Source: Pedobacter schmidteae (GTDB lineage Bacteria; Bacteroidota; Bacteroidia; Sphingobacteriales; Sphingobacteriaceae). From it: a DNA stretch of 64,000 nucleotides. The stretch spans positions 1,423,097 to 1,487,096 of the forward strand of contig NZ_LS999839.1 in NCBI RefSeq assembly GCF_900564155.1. The letters are read 5' to 3'. Made by a program: the position numbers and the translations under genes. The notes beneath the pieces are model-generated. The model was given only the letters and a program-made list of their open reading frames with translations, was not told where the DNA came from and did no database searches. This document shows, piece after piece, positions 24,975-33,789 of this stretch (position 1 is its first letter; the number at the start of each line of letters is the position of its first letter).

Positions 24975-27900
24975 ATGAGAAAAATACCCATTCTTCTTGC
25001 ATGTATACTAATGTGCAGCATCAATTCGGTGCTGGCAGCCCATTCAAAAATGGAGCGTGTTTTTAACCACAACACCAACATTGATACCTACAGACAAACC
25101 ACGCAGCGTGTAGTTACCGGAACGATATATGATGAAAGCGGGCTTACCCTTCCAGGAGCTACCGTCAAAGTAAAAGGTAGTGAACGTGGAGCCGTCACTA
25201 ACATTGATGGAAAATATACCATTCAAATTAACAGCGATACAGAAATATTGATTTTTTCCTATATCGGTTACATCAGTCAACAAATCACCATCGGTGATCA
25301 AAAAATATTAGATGTCAAATTATTACCTAATCCTAAAAATGCCTTAGACGAAGTTTCCGTGGTGGCTTTTGGTGTCCAAAAAAAGGAGAGTGTGATCGGT
25401 TCCATCACCACCGTAAAACCTGGGGACCTTAAAGTTCCCTCCAGCAACCTTACCACAGCACTTGCCGGCCGGGTGGCGGGGGTAATTGCTTACCAGCGTA
25501 GTGGAGAGCCAGGCGCCGACAATGCGGACTTCTTCGTACGGGGGATCACCACCTTTGGTACCAATACCAAACCACTGATCCTGATTGACGGAATCGAGTT
25601 GACTACGACAGACCTGGCAAGGTTACAAACAGACGATATCGCTACGTTTTCAATTATGAAAGATGCCACCGCAACGGCACTTTACGGTGCACGTGGTGCC
25701 AATGGTGTTATCCTTGTGACCACCAAACAGGGGGTAGCAGGTAAGGCAAAAGTTTCCTTAAGAGTAGAGAACTCTGCCAGCGCCGCAACCAGCAATGTTG
25801 AACTGGCCGACCCTGTAACCTATATGAAACTGGCCAACGAAGCAACGGCCACAAGAAGCGCGATCACACCGATCCCTTACCTGGAAGATAAAATTGAAAA
25901 TACCGCAAACGGGGTCAACCCATTAATTTTTCCTGCCAATGACTGGAGGAAAATGATGTTTAAAGATTATGCGACTACACAACGCTATAATTTAAATGTA
26001 AGCGGAGGCGGTACCGTAGCACGCTATTATGTTGCGGGATCTTTTAGTAAAGACAATGGATTGCTTAAAGTAGACAATAAAAACAATTTCAATAACAATA
26101 TTGACTTCAAAACATATTCCTTACGATCTAATGTTAATATTGACCTCACCAAATCTACGGAGTTAATCGTTCGTCTGAGTGGAAATTTTGATGATTACAA
26201 TGGCCCGATTGATGGTGCAACATCCATGTACAGAAAGGTGATGCGCTCCAACCCTGTGCTTTTTCCAGCCTACTATCCGCTGGATGAAGATCATAAATTT
26301 GTCAGACACATCATGTTTGGAAACTCGGGATTAACCAATGCTTTTGTAAATCCTTATGCGGATATGGTGAGGGGCTATCGCGATGAAAGCCGATCTCAGA
26401 TGCTGGCGCAACTTGAACTCAAACAAGGCTTGTCGGCGATTACAGAAGGACTTTCCGCACGGGCGATGGTGAACTTAACCAGAACCTCCAATTTCAGTTA
26501 CTCCAGAGCTTCTAATCCATTCTATTATCAACTTGCCGGCTATGATCTATTGACCAATCAATATTCAATCTCCCAGTCAAATACGACAGGTACGGAATAT
26601 CTGGGCTTTACTGAAGGCCCGAAGACTTTAAATTCTACGTTTTATTTTGAATCCACCGTAAATTATAACAGGACTTTTGCTTCCAAACATGAAGTAGGTG
26701 GGTTATTGGTCATGATTGCCAGGGAAAGTCTTGGTGGTGCCAATGCACAGAATATATTCCAATCCCTGCCTTCGAGAAATTTAGGCATTTCCGGTCGCAC
26801 AACCTACGCCTATGACAGGCGATATTTTGCTGAATTTAACTTCGGATATAATGGATCAGAAAGATTTGCAGAGAACAACCGATTTGGGTTTTTTCCTTCC
26901 GCAGGCTTAGCCTGGAGTGCTTCCAATGAGAAATTCTTTAAACCCTTAAAAAAGGTGGTGACGAACCTGAGGTTCCGCTATACTTACGGCCTTGTGGGTA
27001 ATGATCAGATCGGCGATGTCGATGACCGTTTCTTTTATTTGTCCAACACAGATTTAAACAATGTCGGTCGGAGGGGAGTTTTTGGAAGAGATCTCAACGA
27101 AATCAAAAATGGGGTGGTGGTATTGAGGTACGCCAATCCAAATATTACCTGGGAACGCGCAACCAAACAAAATGTGGCGATGGAATTGAGCCTGTTTGGA
27201 AAAGCCAATGTCGTTGCTGAATATTTCACAGAAAAACGGGACAATATCCTCATGTCGAGAGCTTCCATTCCGAATACCATGGGGCTTTCGTCCGTTTCCA
27301 GATCTAATTTAGGTAAAGCAAATGGTAGAGGTGTGGATATTTCATTAGACATGCAACATGCCTGGTCCAAAGATTTATGGCTCTCTGTACGTGGAAACTT
27401 TACCTATGCAACCAGTAAATATGAGGTATATGAAGAACCTCAATATGCAGAGCCATGGAAATACAGGGTCGGGAACTCTTTGCAGCAGAATTTTGGATAC
27501 ATAGCAGAACGTCTGTTTATAGATGATCAGGAAGCAGCGAATTCACCCCGACAAGAGTTTGGTGGAGTATATGGAGGTGGCGATATCAAATATACAGATG
27601 TAAACCGGGATGGTAAAGTGAACGAAGCCGATATGGTGCCTATTGGAAATCCTACAGTTCCAGAAGTGGTTTATGGATTTGGTTTTTCGGTAAGTTATAA
27701 AAAGTTCGACTTTTCTGCATTTGCCCAAGGCTCATCTAATCAGTCATTTTGGATTGATCCGGCCGCAACCGCACCTTTTGTCCCATTCTATTACAACACC
27801 ACAGAACAGAATTCCGGAATTCAGTATACCAATCAATTGTTACAGGCCTATGCCGACAGCTATTGGTCTGAAGAGAATCGAAACGTTTATGCCACCTTAC

Positions 27901-28178
27901 CCAGACTCAGCAATACACCAAACGCGAATAATAGTCAGGTGAGTACATGGTACATGCGTAATGCAGCCTTTTTACGGCTAAAACAAGTTGAAGTTGGTTA
28001 CACTTTTCCTAAAAGCTTAGTGGATCGTATCAAAGCCGCTAACTTCCGAATTTATGCCAGTGCAACCAATTTGTTGATGTTCAGTAATTTCAAAATATGG
28101 GATTCTGAAATGGCTGGAAACGGCTTAGGCTATCCCTTGCAAAAAGTTTTCAACCTGGGCCTCAACTTAACCTTTTAA
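24975..28178 (+). CDS. SusC-like TonB-linked outer-membrane importer (locus B)
   Basis: This 1067-residue protein has a signal peptide (MRKIPILLACILMCSINSVLA), a carboxypeptidase-like domain (about 45-118, VVTGTIYDESGLTLPGATVK), a plug (about 123-255, with VVAFGVQKKESVIGSIT and the ATATALYGARGANGVILVTT motif), and a SusC barrel. It pairs with the SusD encoded 11 bases downstream. With the two surface lipoproteins, GH88 and GH106-like genes that follow, it makes a complete polysaccharide-utilization locus. No LacI-type operator was found upstream, so control is probably different from locus A; the nearby hybrid two-component system is the obvious candidate. Confidence 0.95.
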   Translation: MRKIPILLACILMCSINSVLAAHSKMERVFNHNTNIDTYRQTTQRVVTGTIYDESGLTLPGATVKVKGSERGAVTNIDGKYTIQINSDTEILIFSYIGYISQQITIGDQKILDVKLLPNPKNALDEVSVVAFGVQKKESVIGSITTVKPGDLKVPSSNLTTALAGRVAGVIAYQRSGEPGADNADFFVRGITTFGTNTKPLILIDGIELTTTDLARLQTDDIATFSIMKDATATALYGARGANGVILVTTKQGVAGKAKVSLRVENSASAATSNVELADPVTYMKLANEATATRSAITPIPYLEDKIENTANGVNPLIFPANDWRKMMFKDYATTQRYNLNVSGGGTVARYYVAGSFSKDNGLLKVDNKNNFNNNIDFKTYSLRSNVNIDLTKSTELIVRLSGNFDDYNGPIDGATSMYRKVMRSNPVLFPAYYPLDEDHKFVRHIMFGNSGLTNAFVNPYADMVRGYRDESRSQMLAQLELKQGLSAITEGLSARAMVNLTRTSNFSYSRASNPFYYQLAGYDLLTNQYSISQSNTTGTEYLGFTEGPKTLNSTFYFESTVNYNRTFASKHEVGGLLVMIARESLGGANAQNIFQSLPSRNLGISGRTTYAYDRRYFAEFNFGYNGSERFAENNRFGFFPSAGLAWSASNEKFFKPLKKVVTNLRFRYTYGLVGNDQIGDVDDRFFYLSNTDLNNVGRRGVFGRDLNEIKNGVVVLRYANPNITWERATKQNVAMELSLFGKANVVAEYFTEKRDNILMSRASIPNTMGLSSVSRSNLGKANGRGVDISLDMQHAWSKDLWLSVRGNFTYATSKYEVYEEPQYAEPWKYRVGNSLQQNFGYIAERLFIDDQEAANSPRQEFGGVYGGGDIKYTDVNRDGKVNEADMVPIGNPTVPEVVYGFGFSVSYKKFDFSAFAQGSSNQSFWIDPAATAPFVPFYYNTTEQNSGIQYTNQLLQAYADSYWSEENRNVYATLPRLSNTPNANNSQVSTWYMRNAAFLRLKQVEVGYTFPKSLVDRIKAANFRIYASATNLLMFSNFKIWDSEMAGNGLGYPLQKVFNLGLNLTF

Positions 28179-28189
28179 TAGCTAATCCT

Positions 28190-30139
28190 ATGTATGACAT
28201 GAAATATTTAAGAAAAGGAAGCTGGTGTTTAAAAGCAGCCATCCTTATTTTTTTCTCTGCATTCAGCTCTTGTAAAAAGTATTTGGATATCATTCCTGAT
28301 AACATTCCGACGATCGACAATTCATTTACCATGCGATCCGAAGCGGAGAAATATTTATATACCTGTTACGCTTATATGCCTAAAGACGGGAATCTGGAGC
28401 AGGACCCGTCGCTGTTAGGCGGAGATGAGATCTGGGCGATAGATGGCCCGCCAAGACCTACGTTTAACCATCGCATGTTCGACATCGCACAGGGAAGGCA
28501 AGCTACCGTGAATCCAAAAGGTGACAGCAGTTCACCGTTAGATACGTATAGCATCTGGGTCAATCTTTACCGGGGATTGCGGGATTGTAACATCTTCCTG
28601 GAAAATATTGGTAAGGTTCCTGATCTTCGTGAAGAGGAAAGAAACCAGTGGATCGCAGAAGTGAAATTTTTGAAAGCATACTACCACTTTTACCTGGTAC
28701 GCATGTATGGTCCCATTCCGCTGATCAAAGAAAATTTGCCCGTTGAAGTTGATATCTCTAAAGTGAAAATTTCAAGAGCACCGGTAGATGAGTGTTTTGC
28801 TTACATCGTACAATTGCTCAATGAGGCTAAAGATGATCTGCCGCCAATTGTTAACGATCCCGTGAAAATGCTGGGCAGGATTACCAAACCCATCGCTTAT
28901 GCTTTAAAGGCTAAAGTTTTAGTTACTTTCGCTAGCCCGCTCTATAATGGAAATACAGAACAGGCAACTTTGAAAAATCCAGATGGCCTGAAGTTGTTCA
29001 ACCAGCAATATGTGGCAACGCGTTGGGATGATGCGGTGTTGGCCTGTAAAGAAGCAATAGAAGTTTGTGAAGGCGCAGGACATCGTTTGTATAAATTCGA
29101 TAGGGCCAGCTCCACTTCTGTACTAACAGACCAGATCGTACAGCAATTGAGCATCAGGAATGCTTTCGCAGAAAGGTGGAATACAGAAGTAATTTGGGGG
29201 AATAGCCAAAGTTTATCTGCTAATATTCAGCTCATCGCTACGCCAAATGTTGATTTTCGGTACCAGGACAATAGTGTTATCGGTTATGAACTTGCACCAC
29301 CATTGAAAATTGCAGACATGTTCTATTCCAAAAATGGAATCCCGATAGAAGAAGATGCCAGCTGGAATGTCAATCAGCCTGCTATAAAGGCGGGGACCAC
29401 AGCTGATCAGCGTTATATCAAGCTGAACTATGAAACTTCATCAACAAATTTCGACCGTGAACCCCGTTTTTATGCAAACCTGGGATTTGATGGTGGCGTG
29501 TGGTATGGTCAGGGCTATTATAACGATGCGGTACCAACCGGTACGTATTACGTTTCTGCTAAAAAGGGACAGCCCAATGGTAAAGGCAAGCCCGACTATG
29601 GCTCGGTAACCGGCTATTTTATCAAAAAGTATGTGCATTTTCAGAATACACAAGGTGCAGGAAATGAATACAGCATCAACAATTACCCATGGCCTATATT
29701 CCGACTGGCACAATTGTATCTCCTGTATGCCGAAGCTTTGAATGAGAAGGATGGGCCAGGAAACGAAGTGTATAAATACATTAATTTGGTCCGTGAAAGA
29801 GCTGGATTGCAAACAGTGGAACTAGCCTGGTCTACTTATTCAACAAACAAAACCAAGTATACAACGCAGCTGGGTTTGAGGGCCATTATTCATAGGGAGT
29901 CCTTAATAGAACTCGCCTTTGAAGGTGCTCGTTTCTGGGACCTCAGGAGGTGGAAAGAAGCACCGCAGGAATATGTTAAGCCCATACAAGGTTGGGATAT
30001 TGAACAGGCGACAGCTGCACTTTATTATCGCAGGAAGCTGATCTTTTCTCCAAGGTTCGGATTGAAAGACTATTTCTGGCCGATTAGGGACAACAACATA
30101 TTAAACAATAGAAACCTCGTTCAAAACATAGGTTGGTAG
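28190..30139 (+). CDS. SusD-like lipoprotein (locus B)
   Basis: This 649-residue lipoprotein is the partner of the preceding SusC. Its lipobox is FSSCKKYLDI, typical of surface-exposed Bacteroidota lipoproteins. IAEVKFLKAYYHFYLVRMYGPIPLI marks the helical SusD core, read here from IAEVKFLKAYYHFYL onward, and ALNEKDGPGNEVYKYINLV with LIELAFEGARFWDLRRWKE are C-terminal family hallmarks. At about 650 residues it is longer than the other SusD proteins in the window (509-546), with the extra length in the middle part, where ligand loops usually lie. Confidence 0.95.
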   Translation: MYDMKYLRKGSWCLKAAILIFFSAFSSCKKYLDIIPDNIPTIDNSFTMRSEAEKYLYTCYAYMPKDGNLEQDPSLLGGDEIWAIDGPPRPTFNHRMFDIAQGRQATVNPKGDSSSPLDTYSIWVNLYRGLRDCNIFLENIGKVPDLREEERNQWIAEVKFLKAYYHFYLVRMYGPIPLIKENLPVEVDISKVKISRAPVDECFAYIVQLLNEAKDDLPPIVNDPVKMLGRITKPIAYALKAKVLVTFASPLYNGNTEQATLKNPDGLKLFNQQYVATRWDDAVLACKEAIEVCEGAGHRLYKFDRASSTSVLTDQIVQQLSIRNAFAERWNTEVIWGNSQSLSANIQLIATPNVDFRYQDNSVIGYELAPPLKIADMFYSKNGIPIEEDASWNVNQPAIKAGTTADQRYIKLNYETSSTNFDREPRFYANLGFDGGVWYGQGYYNDAVPTGTYYVSAKKGQPNGKGKPDYGSVTGYFIKKYVHFQNTQGAGNEYSINNYPWPIFRLAQLYLLYAEALNEKDGPGNEVYKYINLVRERAGLQTVELAWSTYSTNKTKYTTQLGLRAIIHRESLIELAFEGARFWDLRRWKEAPQEYVKPIQGWDIEQATAALYYRRKLIFSPRFGLKDYFWPIRDNNILNNRNLVQNIGW

Positions 30140-30165
30140 TATTCATAATTTTAAACTAAAATGTG

Positions 30166-31332
30166 ATGAAAAAAATATTGTACATCGCCTTTACATTGCT
30201 AACCACATTGAGCCTGCATGGCTGTAAAGAAGATCCAAGGTTAGACCACACTAACCCCGATGCGCCTGCACCACAACGAGTGACCGATTTTAAACATGAA
30301 AATACGCCTGGAGGAGCAAACATTACTTATAAATTAAATACAGATCTCAACTTAGCCTATGTGAAAGCCATATATGAGATTCAGCCCGGAGTATTTAAGG
30401 AGTCGAAATCTTCCATTTATACTGACACCCTGAAGCTGGAAGGTTTCGGAGAAGTCAAAGAATATGATGTGAAAATCATCAGTGTCGGTAGAAATGCGAA
30501 AGAATCGGAACCCGTAATTGTCAAAATAAATCCATTAGCTCCACCTGTTGCATTGGCATTCAATGACCTGACTATGGAAGCCGGTTTCGGGGGCGTTAAA
30601 ATCAAACTTAAGAATGACCTGCAAGCAAATCTTGCCATCGTTATTGATGCTGATACTACAGGCAATGGCCTTTTAAGACCTTTGCAAACTTTTTATACAA
30701 AATCTGCTGCTGGTTCTTTTTCAGTCAGAGGGCTTTCCGCCACTCAGAAAAAGTTTTCCGTGTACCTCAGGGACCGTTGGGGTAATAAATCACTGGCAAT
30801 CGTAAAGGACCTGACACCGCTGTTCGAACAGCGTGTGCCTAAGCCTTTCGGAATGTACGCATTGCCAACAGATCAGGCAGCCCTAAGTACGAACGTACTC
30901 GCAAATATATGGGATGGCTTAGTTAACACTTCCATTTATGCGTCAGCAAACAATTCGCCGATTCCACAATGGTTTACCATCGACCTTAAAGTACCCGTTG
31001 TACTGAGCCGTATGAAAGCTCATCAAAGGACTTCTCCATATACCTATACGGGTGCTAACGTGAAAGTCTTTGAACTGTATGGTTCCAATGCGCCTGCATT
31101 AGATGGGAGTTGGGCTTCCTGGACACTGATAGGTAAATTCGATTCATTTAAACCATCAGGGCCTGGAGTCCTGACCACGGAGGATCATAACTATGCATTT
31201 ATCAATGGCGAAGATTTCGAAATGCCAGAGATTCCGCCTGCATATCGTTACCTGCGCTTCAAAACGCTGGAAACCTGGGGCGGAACAGGTCAGGTTACCA
31301 TTGCTGAAGTTACTTTTTGGGGTAAATTATAA
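30166..31332 (+). CDS. surface lipoprotein with DUF4959, DUF5126 and DUF5000-type domains
   Basis: This 388-residue lipoprotein begins at the ATG at 30166; a GTG one codon upstream is also possible. The lipobox Cys is in LSLHGCKEDPRLDH. The N-terminal part (about 30-120) resembles DUF4959, the middle (about 125-220, including LRDRWGNKS) resembles DUF5126, and the C-terminal part (about 235-388, with WFTIDLKVPVVLSRMKAHQR and YRYLRFKTLETWG) is a discoidin-like DUF5000 carbohydrate-binding domain. It follows SusD by 26 bases and probably helps hold the polysaccharide at the cell surface. Domain names are from memory of this architecture. Confidence 0.8.
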   Translation: MKKILYIAFTLLTTLSLHGCKEDPRLDHTNPDAPAPQRVTDFKHENTPGGANITYKLNTDLNLAYVKAIYEIQPGVFKESKSSIYTDTLKLEGFGEVKEYDVKIISVGRNAKESEPVIVKINPLAPPVALAFNDLTMEAGFGGVKIKLKNDLQANLAIVIDADTTGNGLLRPLQTFYTKSAAGSFSVRGLSATQKKFSVYLRDRWGNKSLAIVKDLTPLFEQRVPKPFGMYALPTDQAALSTNVLANIWDGLVNTSIYASANNSPIPQWFTIDLKVPVVLSRMKAHQRTSPYTYTGANVKVFELYGSNAPALDGSWASWTLIGKFDSFKPSGPGVLTTEDHNYAFINGEDFEMPEIPPAYRYLRFKTLETWGGTGQVTIAEVTFWGKL

Positions 31333-31347
31333 TTTTAAGCAGTTCAT

Positions 31348-32457
31348 ATGAAGACCAAAATATTTTTATCAATTGCATTGACAGGTGCTTGCACATTTCT
31401 CGCCTGTAAAAAAATGGACAGCACCTATGCGCGGTACGTTGTGCCGGATGGGATCATTTACCCTGGTAAAGCCACTGCGCCCAGCGTTAAATCAGGGCTA
31501 AATAAGGTACAGCTTTCCTGGCTTCGGGGGTCAGACCCGAAGGTAGTCAAAGCGAGGATTTTCTGGAATAACTTTACAGATTCTGCAGAATTGGCCATCC
31601 CTGCAGACCAGCCGGTAATTCGTTATACCGTCAATAATCTCGCAGAAAATTTTTACAGTTTCACCATTAAGACTTACGACAAAGAAGGACGTGTTTCCGT
31701 TCCTGTAGAAGTTTCGGGAGCGGCCCTGGGAGACCGTTATCGTTCCACCTTACTAAACCGTGTAGTTAGCTCCTCTACTTTTAACCTCGCAAATACACTC
31801 TCGCTACAGTTTGAGCCGGTATTGCCTGGCAGTTCAATTGTAAAAACAGAAATTGAATATACCACAACCACCGGAGCATTGAAGACGGTGACCGTTCTGC
31901 CTGGCACTTTAGCTCTGCAGCTAACTGACTATCAAACGGAGACCGGTTATAAGCTGAGAACCCAGCATCTGGAAGCTAACGTAGTTGATCCTTTCTTCTC
32001 CAACGACCAGCTGGTTGATAATTTTTTACTCAACAAATCTGAATGGAAAGTGATTGATTTCTCTTCCCAAAATCCAGATGCCAATAATGTCAGCATCTCG
32101 GCAAACATGATTGACGGTAATCCGGCTACCCGATGGGTTTCACTGGCCACAACTTCAAGATATCCGCATCACATTACTGTGGATTTTGGTGCCTTAAGGA
32201 CTATCAAAACGGTGAGCCTTTGGCGATGGGTGCAAGCTACACCTGATGAGCGTGGGCCTAATGTTGTGCAGTACCTGGGAAGTACAAATAACGTTACATG
32301 GACGGACCTGGGGACCTACAATTTTGACCGCTTAACCAATAATGAACAGATATTTACCATTCCTAATCTTCCAAAAGTACGCTACCTTAAAGTTGTGGCT
32401 GTAAGTGGGCCACAAACGTTCGTGGTTTTAGGGGAAGTAGATGTGACAGTAAAGTAA
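31348..32457 (+). CDS. DUF4998 and F5/8-type C (discoidin-like) surface lipoprotein
   Basis: This 369-residue lipoprotein has its lipobox in CTFLACKKMDSTYARYV. The N-terminal half matches DUF4998 (VPDGIIYPGKATAPSVKSGL, about 32-125, fibronectin-like). The C-terminal part (about 230-369) is a discoidin-type beta-sandwich with MIDGNPATRWVSLATTSRYP and HHITVDFGALRTIKTVSLWR, a fold that commonly binds galactose- or uronate-containing glycans. It starts 15 bases after the previous gene and is a second surface glycan-binding component of locus B. A hairpin follows within a few bases of its stop. Confidence 0.83.
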   Translation: MKTKIFLSIALTGACTFLACKKMDSTYARYVVPDGIIYPGKATAPSVKSGLNKVQLSWLRGSDPKVVKARIFWNNFTDSAELAIPADQPVIRYTVNNLAENFYSFTIKTYDKEGRVSVPVEVSGAALGDRYRSTLLNRVVSSSTFNLANTLSLQFEPVLPGSSIVKTEIEYTTTTGALKTVTVLPGTLALQLTDYQTETGYKLRTQHLEANVVDPFFSNDQLVDNFLLNKSEWKVIDFSSQNPDANNVSISANMIDGNPATRWVSLATTSRYPHHITVDFGALRTIKTVSLWRWVQATPDERGPNVVQYLGSTNNVTWTDLGTYNFDRLTNNEQIFTIPNLPKVRYLKVVAVSGPQTFVVLGEVDVTVK

Positions 32458-32462
32458 TGGTG

Positions 32463-32500
32463 GTTCCCTGTCAGATGATTAACGACCGTTGGCAGGGAAT
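32463..32500 (+). terminator. hairpin between the DUF4998 and GH88 genes
   Basis: TTCCCTGTCA pairs with TGGCAGGGAA (10 bp with one G-T pair) around a 16-base loop, followed by TCTTTATCATATTTT. It lies just past the DUF4998 stop and 57 bases before GH88. It may terminate or attenuate the transport half of the operon relative to the enzyme half. Confidence 0.5.
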
Positions 32501-32556
32501 CTTTATCATATTTTGTCTACTCCGTCGCAGTTGTAATAGAAATTAACCAGATCGTA

Positions 32557-33762
32557 ATGAATAAATTAAACATCTATCTAAGTATACTGCTTGTGGTCAT
32601 GATTGCAGTAGGATGTACGGTAAAAGAAACTGTTTTTAAAACAGACCCGACATTGTTAAAAAGTATCGACCGCAGTTTTACTGATGCGGATCGGCAATAT
32701 CAGTTGATGATGAAAAACCTTCCGCCCAACCAGTTTCCTAAGACGTTTTACCCCCTTACCGGAAAATTTGAAGCCTGCAATTCAGATTGGTGGGTGAGTG
32801 GATTTTATCCGGGTTCCCTGCTTTATATCTATGAGCAGACAAAAGACACCATACTTTACAAAGAAACCGAAAGGATGCTGAAAGTACTTGAAAAAGAAAA
32901 GAACAACAAAACCACACACGACCTCGGTTTTATGATGTATTGCAGTTTTGGCATGGCCAATTCGATGAACCCGAAACCGGAGTATAAAGATATTTTAATC
33001 AGCAGCGCCAGGTCACTGGCCAGCAGATTTAACCCAAAGGTGGGCTGCATCCAGTCCTGGGATGCCAAACCTGATGAGTTCCTGGTGATCATCGACAACA
33101 TGATGAACTTAGAACTTTTATTCTGGGCCACGCGGGAAACTGGCGATTCGACTTATTATAAAATGGCTGTTACCCATGCCAATACGACTATGAAAAACCA
33201 TTTCCGTCCGGATTACAGTTCTTATCACGTGATCAATTACCATCCTGAAACAGGGCAGGTACAAGAAAAAAGAACAGACCAGGGCTATGCCGATGAATCA
33301 GCTTGGGCAAGGGGCCAAGCCTGGGGGCTTTATGGTTACACGCTGATGTACCGTGAGACAAAAGACAAGCGGTACCTGGATCAGGCCAATCATATTGCCG
33401 GATTTCTACTCCAACATCCCAATATGCCCGAGGATAAAATACCCTTTTGGGATTTCAATGCACCTGATATACCCAAAGCTTTAAGAGATGCTTCAGCAGG
33501 GGCGGTAATGGCGGCGGCATTGCTGGAACTATGCCGGTACAATACATCCGATCAGGCACAATTATATTTCAAAACAGCTGAAAAGATGATTCGGACACTT
33601 TCATCAGTGCAGTACAAAGCAGCACTTGGTACCAATGGCGGGTTTATATTAAAACATGGGGTGGGCCACATGCCAAAGGGATCGGAAGTGGATGTACCAC
33701 TTACTTATGGTGATTACTATTACCTGGAGGCTTTAAAACGATACAAAGATTATGCAAATTAA
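32557..33762 (+). CDS. GH88 unsaturated glucuronyl hydrolase (lipoprotein)
   Basis: This 401-residue protein is an (alpha/alpha) barrel that removes the 4,5-unsaturated uronic acid from the non-reducing end of oligosaccharides made by polysaccharide lyases. The two Asp residues expected in the active site are visible: D122 in THDLGFMMY and D180 in VIIDNMMNLELL, spaced about as in characterised enzymes. RGQAWGLYGYTLMYRET is another family signature. The signal is of lipoprotein type (AVGCTVKET). Its presence shows that the locus B glycan contains uronic acid and is opened by a lyase, yet no certain lyase gene is in the window. Confidence 0.9.
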   Translation: MNKLNIYLSILLVVMIAVGCTVKETVFKTDPTLLKSIDRSFTDADRQYQLMMKNLPPNQFPKTFYPLTGKFEACNSDWWVSGFYPGSLLYIYEQTKDTILYKETERMLKVLEKEKNNKTTHDLGFMMYCSFGMANSMNPKPEYKDILISSARSLASRFNPKVGCIQSWDAKPDEFLVIIDNMMNLELLFWATRETGDSTYYKMAVTHANTTMKNHFRPDYSSYHVINYHPETGQVQEKRTDQGYADESAWARGQAWGLYGYTLMYRETKDKRYLDQANHIAGFLLQHPNMPEDKIPFWDFNAPDIPKALRDASAGAVMAAALLELCRYNTSDQAQLYFKTAEKMIRTLSSVQYKAALGTNGGFILKHGVGHMPKGSEVDVPLTYGDYYYLEALKRYKDYAN

Positions 33763-33789
33763 AGCAAACCTGGTTTAAACAGAACGACT